Origin: Neobacillus niacini
GTDB taxonomy: Bacteria > Bacillota > Bacilli > Bacillales > Cytobacillaceae
Direction of reading: 5' to 3'
Length of the DNA stretch: 64,000 nt
NCBI RefSeq assembly: GCF_000759675.1
Contig: NZ_BAWM01000045.1
Location: forward strand, 1-64,000
The notes below the pieces were generated by a model. It did no database searches and was not told the DNA's origin. It worked only from the letters and a program-made list of their open reading frames with translations. A program made the translations under genes and the position numbers. This document shows positions 44,198 through 54,149 of this stretch, one piece after another (positions within the stretch are counted from its first letter, which is position 1; every line of letters starts with the position of its first letter).

Positions 44198-44869
44198 TTA
44201 TTGGACCTCCAAAGAGTAGCCTACACCTCTAATGGTCTTGATGGAAACCACTTCAGTTACATGCTTAAACCTTTCTCTAAGACGTTTAATATGAACGTCA
44301 ACTGTCCTTTCATCTCCTTCATATTCAAAACCCCATACTTCCTCAATCAATTGATATCGATTGAAAACCTGATTAGGATGCGAAGCTAAGAAATAAAGCA
44401 GGTCGAATTCCTTTAAAGGTAACATATACGTTTTTTGAGCTATTTCCACTTCATAGCTCTTTTTATTAATAAAAAGATTTCCTATTTTTATATTTGATTC
44501 ATTCAATCTTCCGTATCTTCTTAGCAGGGCATTTACTCTAAAAAGCAATTCCTTCGGCTCAAAAGGTTTTACTAAATAGTCATCTGTTCCTGAGTGATAT
44601 CCTTTTTCCTTATCCTCAATTTGGCTTTTGGCAGTAAGCAAAATGATGGGGATATCATTGAATTTGCGGAGTTCTTCGGTTAAGTGATATCCATCCATTT
44701 TCGGCATCATGATATCCACGATAGCCAAATCGCATAATTCTTTCTCAACAAGCCTTAGTCCTTCTATTCCATCTGGTGCCTCTAAAACCTTGTACCCTTC
44801 TTTCATTAATAAATCCTTTACTAAATAACGAATATGCTGATCATCATCAACGACTAGAATCGTCTTCAT
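44198..44869 (-). CDS. OmpR-family response regulator
   Basis: A 223-residue regulator. Receiver: DDD at the start (LVVDDDQH), phospho-Asp in AIVDIMMPKMDG, Lys in YLVKPFEP. Winged-helix domain: RTVDVHIKRLRERF and TIRGVGYSLE. ATG 44869 is chosen; the GTG 9 bp earlier is inside the AGGTGAG RBS, which overlaps the stop of the DUF1456 gene. Confidence 0.9.
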   Translation of the reverse strand: MKTILVVDDDQHIRYLVKDLLMKEGYKVLEAPDGIEGLRLVEKELCDLAIVDIMMPKMDGYHLTEELRKFNDIPIILLTAKSQIEDKEKGYHSGTDDYLVKPFEPKELLFRVNALLRRYGRLNESNIKIGNLFINKKSYEVEIAQKTYMLPLKEFDLLYFLASHPNQVFNRYQLIEEVWGFEYEGDERTVDVHIKRLRERFKHVTEVVSIKTIRGVGYSLEVQ

Positions 44870-44874
44870 GGAAC

Positions 44875-45393
44875 TCACCTATATACAATTGCTAATCCTT
44901 TCAAGAAATTTCTAGCGTATTTATCAAGGCACTGCTTATAATTCTTATGACCTTCTTTTCTTAATATGGCGCTTAATTCACCTTTTGTTACCGTAATTCC
45001 TGCTTTTTCAAATATATCGAGCATATCCTCACTTGTTAATGCCAGCGCTATCTTCAACTTCTTTAGTAGTATATTATTAACACTTTCCTTACTCCTTGAA
45101 GGTGTTGGTGTATCAGGTTGTCCAGGTTTTGGTTCTTGCTTACCTCTTTTAAAAGTAATAAAGCCATTTAAAAATGACTCTAACATACTATTCGTACATT
45201 TAATGTTGTCTTCATCCTCAGTAATATCATCATAATCAACTTCATCATCGTAGCTGTCTTTTGATTTTGTCAGGATTTTTAGCACTTCATCTTTTGATAC
45301 TTCGATGCCGCCTAGTTTAAATATCTCAACCATATCTGTATTTTTTATATCTAGTGCATACCGTAATCGAACTAATATATCATTATTCTCCAT
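44875..45393 (-). CDS. DUF1456 (YehS-like) protein
   Basis: A 172-residue protein built of two related halves: NNDILVRLRYALDIKNTDMVEIF near residues 3-25 and NNILLKKLKIALALTSEDMLDIF near 105-127 (shown in part), each followed by a short acidic or Pro-rich stretch. This is the duplicated DUF1456 fold of E. coli YehS. Function is unknown. It overlaps the response regulator gene, so the three genes appear to be one operon; the family lies next to a two-component system in E. coli too (yehS near yehUT). Confidence 0.78.
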   Translation of the reverse strand: MENNDILVRLRYALDIKNTDMVEIFKLGGIEVSKDEVLKILTKSKDSYDDEVDYDDITEDEDNIKCTNSMLESFLNGFITFKRGKQEPKPGQPDTPTPSRSKESVNNILLKKLKIALALTSEDMLDIFEKAGITVTKGELSAILRKEGHKNYKQCLDKYARNFLKGLAIVYR

Positions 45394-45450
45394 TTATAAC
45401 CCTCCAATAAGATTTCTATATGTATAGCACAAGTATATCCGTTTCAAATG

Positions 45451-46158
45451 TCAGACAGTCATTTTCCAACTGGATAATGCTAGCCAGTTCTCTTGCTGCT
45501 CATAGTCGGGAAGTATTTTACCAACAAGACGCCAGAAGGATCGATCGTGATTCAGATGGACCATATGGCACATTTCGTGAACGACTACATAGTCGATTAC
45601 CTGCTGAGGCGCCATTGCCAGCTTCCAATTAAAGGTTAACTGCTGCTTCGAATCACAGGTTCCCCAGTTCGTCTTATTATCCGTAATCCGGATAGACCGT
45701 GGCTTTGTTTTAAAATTGCTTTGATAAGATTTAATACTCCTCTCGACTAACATTTTACATTGTTGATAGTAAAACCGTTTTAATGCTTGTCTTATTTTTT
45801 CATCCTCAAGTTGTTTCACAACTATATGTAACTTTTCCCTTTCAAACACAGCATAGTCTTGCTCAATATTCATATTTTGAGAAATCTGAATGGGATATTC
45901 TTTCCCTAAATAAAGGAAGCTTTCACCATGATCATAGGTCTTCAACTTTGGTCCAAGCGTTCTTTCCTTCATTTCATTTAATTTTTCCTGAATCCAATCC
46001 CATTTTCCCTCTAGAGCCTGTATCACTCGTTCATCGGACATTCCTTTAGGAGCCTGAACTTCAACATTTCCATAGTGATCGATAGAAATGCTCATGGATG
46101 TACGTTTTTTATATTTTATCTCAAAACGAATTGTTTGCCCTAAATAATTATGAATCAT
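45451..46158 (-). CDS. YgjP-type zinc metallopeptidase (M48-related)
   Basis: A 235-residue protein of the YgjP/DUF45 family. The zinc site is HEMCHMVHLNH, with the second part DRSFW typical of the group, and the NWGTCDSKQQLTFNWKLAMAP segment (shown in part) is the family hallmark. It has no signal peptide, so it should act in the cytoplasm. Substrate unknown. RBS AGGTGATGGA abuts the ATG, a slightly short spacing. Confidence 0.8.
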   Translation of the reverse strand: MIHNYLGQTIRFEIKYKKRTSMSISIDHYGNVEVQAPKGMSDERVIQALEGKWDWIQEKLNEMKERTLGPKLKTYDHGESFLYLGKEYPIQISQNMNIEQDYAVFEREKLHIVVKQLEDEKIRQALKRFYYQQCKMLVERSIKSYQSNFKTKPRSIRITDNKTNWGTCDSKQQLTFNWKLAMAPQQVIDYVVVHEMCHMVHLNHDRSFWRLVGKILPDYEQQENWLALSSWKMTV

Positions 46159-46410
46159 TCCATCACCTATAGTTATTCGTGATATATATTTCGCATTATG
46201 ACAATTGATTAAATCAATGTGAAAAATAATGAAAAATTAGAGAAGCAATAAAATTCTACTCTAACCTTAATGTTTACATATTTTCATCAATTGTCTATAC
46301 GAGCAATCACAACCAATTTATTTTATCACATGGTATAACTTTTTGTTGCTTACATCCCTTTTAAAGTAATAGGAATTATCCTTGCCACATGTTAAAGAGA
46401 TTAACAAATA

Positions 46411-48048
46411 TTATGTGTTTGTGATTTCGTTGTTAAAATCGATTTTATATTTCTCCATTTCGCTCTGGCTCCAGTTTAATTTTTCAGCCATATATGCTAG
46501 GACTGGTTCATGCCACTTTTTCACGGAATGGATATCAAACAAAAGGTCTCCGGTCCTTCTGAAATAGAAGTCCAATGGAGTGACAACCATTTCGTGTTTG
46601 ATTCCGTAGACCAGTTTCGCGAAAATCACCATAGGCAAGCCGAATTTCTCTGCTTCATTTTTGTTGCGAGCAACTAAGTCAAAAACAACTGGAGCATTGG
46701 ATCCATAGAACGAAGCCAGGTGCCTTGCCATTTCTTCTGATAACCCTGCCTTAACCCCTTGCTCTAGAGCTCCTTCGACAAACTGTTCAAATTTCTCCGA
46801 GCCGCCAAAATCCCCGCCGGATATTGGCAAATGTTTTGTTTTGCACGGGGCAAAACTTCTTCCTTCTTCTGTGGATAATTTTCCTGCTACTAAATCCACA
46901 ATCGTTTCTGCCATTTTTCGATACCCAGTCAGCTTTCCACCAGCAATCGTAATCAGTCCAGACTGAGACTCCCAAATTTCATCTTTCCGAGAAATTTCTG
47001 ATGGATTCTTTCCTTCCTCGTGGATAAGCGGGCGGATTCCTGCCCAGCTCGACTCTATATCTTCAGGTTTTGCATTAACAGCTGGAAACATATAATTAAT
47101 CGCATTGATTAAATAATCTATATCGGCTGCGGTCATTTTTGGGTTCACTTTGCTCCCATCATAAAACGTATCTGTTGTCCCAACATATGTTTTTCCGTTG
47201 CGAGGAACCGCGAAAATCATTCTTTTGTCTGGCGTGTCAAAATAAACCGCCTGCTTCAACGGGAAACGAGACTTATCCATGACGATATGGACACCTTTTG
47301 ATAAGATCAACATTTTTCCTTTCTTGGAGCCATCCTTTTCTCGAAGTGTATCGACCCAAGGACCAGTGGCATTTATGATTTTTTTCGCCTTGATGACGTA
47401 CTTTTCTCCGGTTATTTGGTCGATGACAGCTACTCCGATTACCCTGCCGTTTTTTGTAACTAAATCATCTACCTTTGCATAATTTAGGGCTGTTGTCCCA
47501 TTTGCAACTGCGGCTTTAAGTACTTCTATCGTCAGGCGAGCGTCATCTGTCCGATATTCCACATAGTAGCCCCCGCCTTTTAAGCCTTCCTGTTTAATGA
47601 GTGGTTCTTTTTCCAGTGTCTGCTCTTTCGAAAGCATGCTTCGGCGCTCGCTCTTTTTTACGCCTGCCAAAAAATCATACAACAGAAGTCCAATCGAAGT
47701 TGTAAAGCTTCCAAATGTCCCACCCTGATGAAATGGCAGCAGCATCCATTCAGGGGTGGTCACATGAGGTCCATTTTCGTAGACGATTGTTCTCTCTTTC
47801 CCCACCTCAGCGACCACCTTGACATCCAATTGCTTTAAGTAACGCAAGCCGCCATGAACGAGCTTTGTAGACCGGCTTGATGTTCCAGCTGAAAAATCCT
47901 GCATATCAAGCAACGCCGTTTTCAACCCTCTGGTCGCTGCATCGAGAGCGATTCCTGCTCCGGTAATCCCTCCGCCGATTATCAGCAGATCAAACAATTC
48001 TTCTTTTAACGTACCAATTATTTGATTTCGTTTAACATTCGTGAACAT
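46411..48048 (-). CDS. glpD: Aerobic glycerol-3-phosphate dehydrogenase
   Basis: A 545-residue FAD enzyme oxidising glycerol-3-phosphate to DHAP and passing electrons to menaquinone. The FAD motif is [21 protein letters not shown], and the C-terminal DAO domain is complete. ATG 48048 is 8 nt from GAGGAGG; the frame is open upstream but runs into the leader hairpin. It has its own promoter and a terminator-containing leader, and lies downstream of glpK on the same strand. Confidence 0.92.
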   Translation of the reverse strand: MFTNVKRNQIIGTLKEELFDLLIIGGGITGAGIALDAATRGLKTALLDMQDFSAGTSSRSTKLVHGGLRYLKQLDVKVVAEVGKERTIVYENGPHVTTPEWMLLPFHQGGTFGSFTTSIGLLLYDFLAGVKKSERRSMLSKEQTLEKEPLIKQEGLKGGGYYVEYRTDDARLTIEVLKAAVANGTTALNYAKVDDLVTKNGRVIGVAVIDQITGEKYVIKAKKIINATGPWVDTLREKDGSKKGKMLILSKGVHIVMDKSRFPLKQAVYFDTPDKRMIFAVPRNGKTYVGTTDTFYDGSKVNPKMTAADIDYLINAINYMFPAVNAKPEDIESSWAGIRPLIHEEGKNPSEISRKDEIWESQSGLITIAGGKLTGYRKMAETIVDLVAGKLSTEEGRSFAPCKTKHLPISGGDFGGSEKFEQFVEGALEQGVKAGLSEEMARHLASFYGSNAPVVFDLVARNKNEAEKFGLPMVIFAKLVYGIKHEMVVTPLDFYFRRTGDLLFDIHSVKKWHEPVLAYMAEKLNWSQSEMEKYKIDFNNEITNT

Positions 48049-48073
48049 ATCATTTTCCTCCTCAAACAGGAAA

Positions 48074-48125
48074 AGAGACCGCAAAGAACATTACCATTTT
48101 TGCTGGTAATACTTCGCGGTCTCTC
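48074..48125 (-). terminator. Leader terminator of glpD, probable GlpP target
   Basis: On the minus strand, GAGACCGC pairs with GCGGTCTC and an inner ATTACCA pairs with TGGTAAT, followed by TTTTCC, all between the promoter and the gene. In B. subtilis the GlpP antiterminator relieves such a terminator in glpD mRNA. Confidence 0.72.
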
Positions 48126-48138
48126 CATTTCTCCTGCC

Positions 48139-48167
48139 ATTATATTAACTTGTTATTAGTTTACCAA
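48139..48167 (-). promoter_or_regulatory. SigA-type promoter of glpD
   Basis: On the minus strand TTGGTA (48162-48167), a 17-bp spacer and TATAAT (48139-48144). The transcript would start near 48132, just before the leader hairpin. Confidence 0.72.
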
Positions 48168-48204
48168 ATTGCTTCATTAAATGAAATATTAATAATATGA
48201 ATAT

Positions 48205-49737
<1,533 letters not shown>

Positions 49738-49752
49738 TCATTACCCTGATTA

Positions 49753-49860
49753 TTAAAACTCTTTTGTTAAATAATTCCATAGATCTTTTTGGGATGTAGT
49801 AACTCCATGTGCCCCGGCTTTCAGTGCATTCTCAATATCTGCAATATTTCTTCGATTTGA
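49753..49860 (-). pseudogene. glpP: Remnant of glpP (glycerol antiterminator), C-terminal end
   Basis: Thirty-five codons read NIADIENALKAGAHGVTTSQ and then KDLWNYLTKEF before a stop. The ALKAGA...VTTS...LW pattern matches the C-terminal end of GlpP proteins (about 190 residues). An in-frame TAA (49861-49863) precedes it. Weak similarity (VIFGSL against VIAGGL) may continue further upstream. It lies where glpP is found in B. subtilis, directly before the glp structural genes. Confidence 0.62.
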
Positions 49861-49953
49861 TTAGAGCTGTAAACTGCCAAAAATGACCGCCATTTCCTCA
49901 GGAGAATTTAGGGAAAACAACATAAGTAATATTGATTATTTGATACCATAAAA

Positions 49954-49984
49954 AACGTAAAGACGGCGTCTTTTACGTTTTTTT
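49954..49984. terminator. Bidirectional terminator after the DUF624 gene
   Basis: A stem ACGTAAAGAC/GTCTTTTACGT with one bulge, A-rich on the left and T-rich on the right. It is about 100 bp past the DUF624 stop. Confidence 0.7.
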
Positions 49985-50086
49985 TATTATTCAGCTTTAC
50001 TATCTAATATGTTCATTATACAATATCGTTTCCAATGTCTATTACTGAATTTCGGTATTGAATATGCTTTTTGCGAACCTTGATGT

Positions 50087-50716
50087 TTAGGCAAAAAAGG
50101 TTTTCTGATGTGACTTTTTATTATCAAATGATGTAAAAACTCTATTTCCTATCCACATGATCGGATAGGCCAGCATTGGTCCCGCAAAAAGCACCGTTGG
50201 AACAGGAAGGAGATAGAAGACAGTTATTGTTGCCAAGAAAATGAAAAGAGCAAGTAAACTATATAACGGCTTAATAATACACATGAAAAATGATTGGATT
50301 AGATAGAAGAACGGTTTCAGTTCATAATGGACAAACGTTGAAAAAAAGAATAGGACACTTATGCTATAAAGTAAGATGATCAACAATAAAACGAAGTGTA
50401 TAAAAGGAATACCGATATACTTTTGTGAAACATGTAAATCCACCGCTAAAAGAATTCCTATCACCACAATCACAAGTCCTAGAATATTTGCCTGTACAAA
50501 AGAATTCTTAAAGTTTCTAATAAAGAATTTAAAGGTATTAATTTCATGTTCCCTTCTTATCCATTTTCTCATTACGGCAAAAAGTGAAACAGTAGCCGGA
50601 AAAAATCCTAGGATGACTCCGCCTAACAAGGTAAACCCAAGCCATAACAGGTTTAAAAGCATGATTCTAAATAACCAATCCCCAATTACATTAAACTGAT
50701 CAAACAACCTGTTCAT
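50087..50716 (-). CDS. DUF624 (YesL-like) membrane protein
   Basis: A 209-residue protein with about five helices. The start MNRLFDQFNVIGDWLFRI and the VSLFAVMRKWIRREHEINTFKFF region (both shown in part) are characteristic of DUF624/YesL. Family genes usually accompany CUT1 sugar ABC transporters, and one such cluster lies downstream in this window, so it may be an outlying part of that system. ATG 50716 is 6 nt from AGGAGG; the longer frame would extend into an IS remnant. Confidence 0.78.
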   Translation of the reverse strand: MNRLFDQFNVIGDWLFRIMLLNLLWLGFTLLGGVILGFFPATVSLFAVMRKWIRREHEINTFKFFIRNFKNSFVQANILGLVIVVIGILLAVDLHVSQKYIGIPFIHFVLLLIILLYSISVLFFFSTFVHYELKPFFYLIQSFFMCIIKPLYSLLALFIFLATITVFYLLPVPTVLFAGPMLAYPIMWIGNRVFTSFDNKKSHQKTFFA

Positions 50717-50739
50717 AATGAACCTCCTAGTTAAAAGAA

Positions 50740-50865
50740 ATGTATGTAGACTTAGGTGAAGACTACTTTGATAAGCAGAGACAACAATCAATTGTCCGGT
50801 ATTCTCTGAGACGACTCGAAAGTTTAGGATACACCGTTACGCTCGAAGAACCTAAAGCCTCTTAA
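50740..50865 (+). pseudogene. C-terminal fragment of an IS transposase
   Basis: An open frame of 41 codons reads VDLGEDYFDKQRQQSIVRYS and then LRRLESLGYTVTLEEPKAS before the stop. The pattern DLGxDYF...RRLExLGYxVTLEP is, from memory, the common C-terminal end of bacterial IS transposases; I cannot name the family safely. There is no N-terminal part. It overlaps the upstream region of the divergent DUF624 gene. Confidence 0.55.
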
Positions 50866-50928
50866 TCCAGTTCACTTATTTACCATAGATCGATGAATTC
50901 GGCGCTCTCCCCTATTTTTTAATAAGAA

Positions 50929-51071
50929 AAGCGCAAGCGCCCTGGTCAGCGGCGTATGGCCTGGAGCGCTCCAACTGAGATAAAGGAAACACGGTGAGCG
51001 GAGCGAACCGATGTTGACTTATCGTAGGGCGGAGAGCGAAGGACACTAGCCGCTAGGGCGCTGGAGCTGGA
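50929..51071. repeat. Dispersed GC-rich Bacillaceae intergenic repeat
   Basis: It begins GCGCAAGCGCC and ends near GGGCGCTGGAGCTGG, with internal CCTGGAGCGCTCC and GAGCGGAGCGAACC. It is clearly richer in G+C than its surroundings. I recall near-identical copies between genes in many Bacillus-group genomes; only one copy is in this window. Confidence 0.6.
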
Positions 51072-51183
51072 CATTTCTCAAAGTCGAAATTTTATACTTT
51101 CTTATCTCTAAACAAATGAGCTGCGTCCTCTTCAGTATTGCGTTTTTTCTCTGAATTACAGAAGTTAATTTTCATAGTAGTTA

Positions 51184-52101
51184 TCATGATTTTTGAAAGA
51201 GCTGATAAACACCTTTTAATGCGCTAACCGACAGATCGGTTGTAATACGAACGGGAATGCTCGCAATCTGACATAAATTGAACAAATCTGCGCTTTTGGC
51301 AATTTGCCCGCCGATAAGTATGGCATCAGGTTGAAACGAATGGATAAAAGGGTTCAGAACCTCTTTTATCCTTTCACCGAACTCACAGAACAATTGTACT
51401 GGCAGCACTTCTCCTAAGTAGGCTCGTTCCGCCAAACATTTCACATCGTTATCCCCAACTACTATGTTCTTGATCCCCATCTCATGAGCAAGCTGAATGA
51501 TTCCCCTCCGGGAGATGTAATCATCAATTATTCCGTCCCGGTAAGGCAGTCGGTATAACCAACCTTCAGGAGGAACCCCTTCGCCCTGTTTGACCAACCG
51601 GTTGCTGCTCACAAAGGCAGAGCCGAATCCTGTGCCTATCGTTAAACATATCGTTCTCGGATATGGCTTGCCTACACCGTAGCCACATTCACCTAACGCG
51701 AATAGTGCAGCATCATTTTCAATGGCAATAACCGGAGAATCACTCCATTTTCCTTGTAGCTCTGGTATTACGACAATTCTCTCCGTCAGTTCTTCTTTGA
51801 GATTAACACCGTACAACGATTCAAACTTATTTAGACCTCGTATTCGGCATATGCCGGATTCATATTCGAATGGACCGGGGAACGCAAATCCTATGCCCCG
51901 AATCGTCTCCCCCACTTGAACCCTCATCCCTAGATCCTTAACAAGAAAAGCAAAATGCTGCAGCAATTCCTCCCTCGTATCCTCCGACCGGGCGGGATAC
52001 ACCACGACAGGTTCTGCAAGGGTACCGTCGCTACGTATGATACCAGCTTTCACATATGTACCCCCTACATCAAAGGCCAATACGTTATTATGCATCTGCA
52101 T
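51184..52101 (-). CDS. ROK-family sugar kinase
   Basis: A 305-residue ROK protein without a DNA-binding domain, so a kinase rather than a repressor. The phosphate-binding FDVGGTYVKAGII, the sugar-binding IENDAALFALGE and LTIGTGFGSA are present. The usual CxCGxxGC zinc motif is missing; in its place is an EGWLYRLPYRDG segment followed by DDYISRRGI. In context it probably phosphorylates mannose or a related hexose released by the mannosidase. Last gene of the island operon, overlapping the isomerase gene by 14 bp. No clear RBS; 52101 and 52095 are both possible starts. Confidence 0.8.
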   Translation of the reverse strand: MQMHNNVLAFDVGGTYVKAGIIRSDGTLAEPVVVYPARSEDTREELLQHFAFLVKDLGMRVQVGETIRGIGFAFPGPFEYESGICRIRGLNKFESLYGVNLKEELTERIVVIPELQGKWSDSPVIAIENDAALFALGECGYGVGKPYPRTICLTIGTGFGSAFVSSNRLVKQGEGVPPEGWLYRLPYRDGIIDDYISRRGIIQLAHEMGIKNIVVGDNDVKCLAERAYLGEVLPVQLFCEFGERIKEVLNPFIHSFQPDAILIGGQIAKSADLFNLCQIASIPVRITTDLSVSALKGVYQLFQKS

Positions 52102-53887
52102 CAACCAAGCTAACGTTCCATTTCCTTGATACGCCTGCTTTGATCAGTTTACACGGCGTGCTGCTCAAATTCACAATGGCATACGCACCAAAAGAGGCTG
52201 GTATGATATAAGACTCAGCATAACCAAATTCGACAAAAACATCTTCGGCATCCAATGAAATAATACGAACGCGATCTCCCTCAACCAGATTTAGTAGAAC
52301 AAACTCGTCCTCTGTTTCGTCCTCCCATCGGTCTTCTAGATGGATGCGGTTTACATAGAAGAGCAAATCGTCACGTTCTCCAAGCACATACTCCTCATTG
52401 CTGCCTTGTTGCTTAAGGAGTTTCGGCTGATGAATCAAGTTATTTTGCACCCAATCGGTTTTCCGCGAGAAATCGATATTGTCGAATGCATACTCGAGGT
52501 TGATTGGACGCAATTTTCCATCCAAATCTTTACGCACGTAATCGTATATTTTGAATGTAAACCACCACGTCGTCGCAGATATTTCTAGTACGAAATTGTC
52601 CTTTCCTGAACAGTGGACAGTACCTGTCGGAATGAGATACAAGCCACCCTTCTCACTCGGCCATTCTTGCACGTATTCCGTAAAAGGAATCGGGTCTCCT
52701 GTCTCTTGGGATGTTTCTACCCCTTCTCGGAACGACTCCTCCGTGCATGTTTCCGTTAATCCGAGGTATACCTTGGCGTCGCCTTGTTTCTCCATAATGT
52801 AATAAGACTCCTGCTGTTCCATGAATCCATTGAAGTTTTCACGGAGGTAGGCCTGCTTTGGATGGACCTGACAGGATAGATTATCACCATCCATCGTATC
52901 TAAAAAGTCGAAGCGGACAGGAAAATAATCACCAAACAACTTAACATTGCGCTGTCCGATTATTTCCAAGTGAGAAAACGCCATTATGAGTAGAAATGGA
53001 ATTTCAACAACATGCTCTCCCTTCGATACTAGCACCGAATTTTCTGGGGCGATTGGCTCAAAGTTCCATGCACAGTTGATCATGTCTGCAGGTAAATCAG
53101 CGATTCGCTTTAAATATTGTCCACCCCATACCCCTGGCATTAGAAACGGCTTAACACGCATCGGAAAACGTGCGATGTCGCGGATAACGGCCAGCAAATC
53201 ACTAACGGTCAATAGGACAGGACAACTTGGGTCGTTCATGTCGACATACCAATCAAAAGCTTTCAGCCGCTCCTTACGGTATCCCTCCAGCAGCGGCCAC
53301 TCAACAAAAAAGGAAATTTTGTATTTTTCCACTGCGTCGATATTCCAACTAAACCCAAAGTTAAGTAAGTTGCCTTTATGGGCTATTTCCTGGTATTCCC
53401 GTGAAACATCGAGAAACAGCGACGCATCGCAACAACCATCGGAAAGCCATAATGCACCAGGGCCAAAAACAACCAACAATAACCTCTCACTTGTTGTCTC
53501 AGTTAACCTTGCTATATACTCTGCAAAATTGTGCTGCGCTCTGCTTTGGAAATACTCGTCAATCTTCTGCTCTGCAACATAGCCAAAAGCACGATTATCC
53601 GTAATGTTCTGACGGAAATGGTCCCTCAGCTCTGTTCCGGATTTTAAATAGCTATACGTGTCCACTGCTGCAAAGCGAAATCCGTGGTCTTCAGCAAGAG
53701 GGATCAAGCCCTTCAGTAGGGCATGAAAATCTGCACCATGTGTACCGTCTATTACAAGTGTGAAGACGTTGCCGCTTTTGCTTTCAGCCCGTGATATCAC
53801 TCGCTGCAGGAGAGCACTATAACCTTCTTCAATGCCGTTTTCAAGAACAGCTTGACGAATCGGATTTAATGGTCTTTTTTCAAACAT
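52088..53887 (-). CDS. Phosphomannose isomerase fused to a degenerate kinase-like domain
   Basis: A 599-residue two-domain protein, about twice the length of Bacillus ManA (about 315). The C-terminal part (about 245-599) is a class I mannose-6-phosphate isomerase cupin: metal ligands in CQVHPKQAYL (His342) and GTVHCSGKDNFVLEIS. It should convert mannose-6-phosphate to fructose-6-phosphate. The N-terminal part (about 1-230) resembles uridine-kinase-type P-loop proteins (LVIDGTHGADFHALLKGL), but the phosphate-binding Lys is absent, so phosphorylation activity is doubtful. ATG 53887 has AAAGGAAG about 8 nt upstream. Operon neighbours are the ROK kinase and a mannosidase. Confidence 0.82.
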   Translation of the reverse strand: MFEKRPLNPIRQAVLENGIEEGYSALLQRVISRAESKSGNVFTLVIDGTHGADFHALLKGLIPLAEDHGFRFAAVDTYSYLKSGTELRDHFRQNITDNRAFGYVAEQKIDEYFQSRAQHNFAEYIARLTETTSERLLLVVFGPGALWLSDGCCDASLFLDVSREYQEIAHKGNLLNFGFSWNIDAVEKYKISFFVEWPLLEGYRKERLKAFDWYVDMNDPSCPVLLTVSDLLAVIRDIARFPMRVKPFLMPGVWGGQYLKRIADLPADMINCAWNFEPIAPENSVLVSKGEHVVEIPFLLIMAFSHLEIIGQRNVKLFGDYFPVRFDFLDTMDGDNLSCQVHPKQAYLRENFNGFMEQQESYYIMEKQGDAKVYLGLTETCTEESFREGVETSQETGDPIPFTEYVQEWPSEKGGLYLIPTGTVHCSGKDNFVLEISATTWWFTFKIYDYVRKDLDGKLRPINLEYAFDNIDFSRKTDWVQNNLIHQPKLLKQQGSNEEYVLGERDDLLFYVNRIHLEDRWEDETEDEFVLLNLVEGDRVRIISLDAEDVFVEFGYAESYIIPASFGAYAIVNLSSTPCKLIKAGVSRKWNVSLVDADA

Positions 53888-53936
53888 AACTTTTTCTTCC
53901 TTTCTCCTCAATACATTTTTCTTTTGTTCTAAAAAG

Positions 53937-54149
53937 TTAATTTGACCGCAACTTCAGTCTGAAACGAAATTTCATATCATCCTCGAACCACATCATAAAA
54001 TTCGTGCCCCATACGTTGTTGTGCAAATTGAAATGAAATCCACCGGTTAACGGAGCGTAAGTGTTGTCGAATTGCAGCAAACGCGGTTCACCCGGACAAA
54101 CAAGAGGAGCATCCAATGTTTCAATAACGGCCCTTCCGTCCGCACCTTC
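53937..54149 (-). pseudogene. In-frame C-terminal continuation of the GH38-like gene after a stop
   Basis: Directly after the TAA at 54150-54152 the same frame stays open for 70 codons. It starts EGADGRAVIETLDAPLVCPG and contains TYAPLTGGFHFNLHNNVWGT and NFMMWFEDDMKFRFRLK before its own TAA. Composition and sense match the upstream protein, so this is its displaced C-terminus. The full protein would be about 695 residues. Confidence 0.8.

Larger units (their letters stand above)
50717..51183. other. Patchwork intergenic region at the island edge
   Basis: 467 bp without an intact gene. It contains an IS-transposase C-terminal fragment and a dispersed repeat (listed separately). The rest shows no recognisable feature. 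Confidence 0.5.

Noticed and set aside
49861..49920. Extending the glpP remnant further upstream
   Set aside because: VIFGSL resembles VIAGGL of GlpP, but an in-frame stop and a length mismatch make the alignment too weak to annotate.
52986..53582. 198-codon plus-strand frame opposite the isomerase fusion
   Set aside because: No RBS or recognisable motif; the isomerase motifs are on the other strand.
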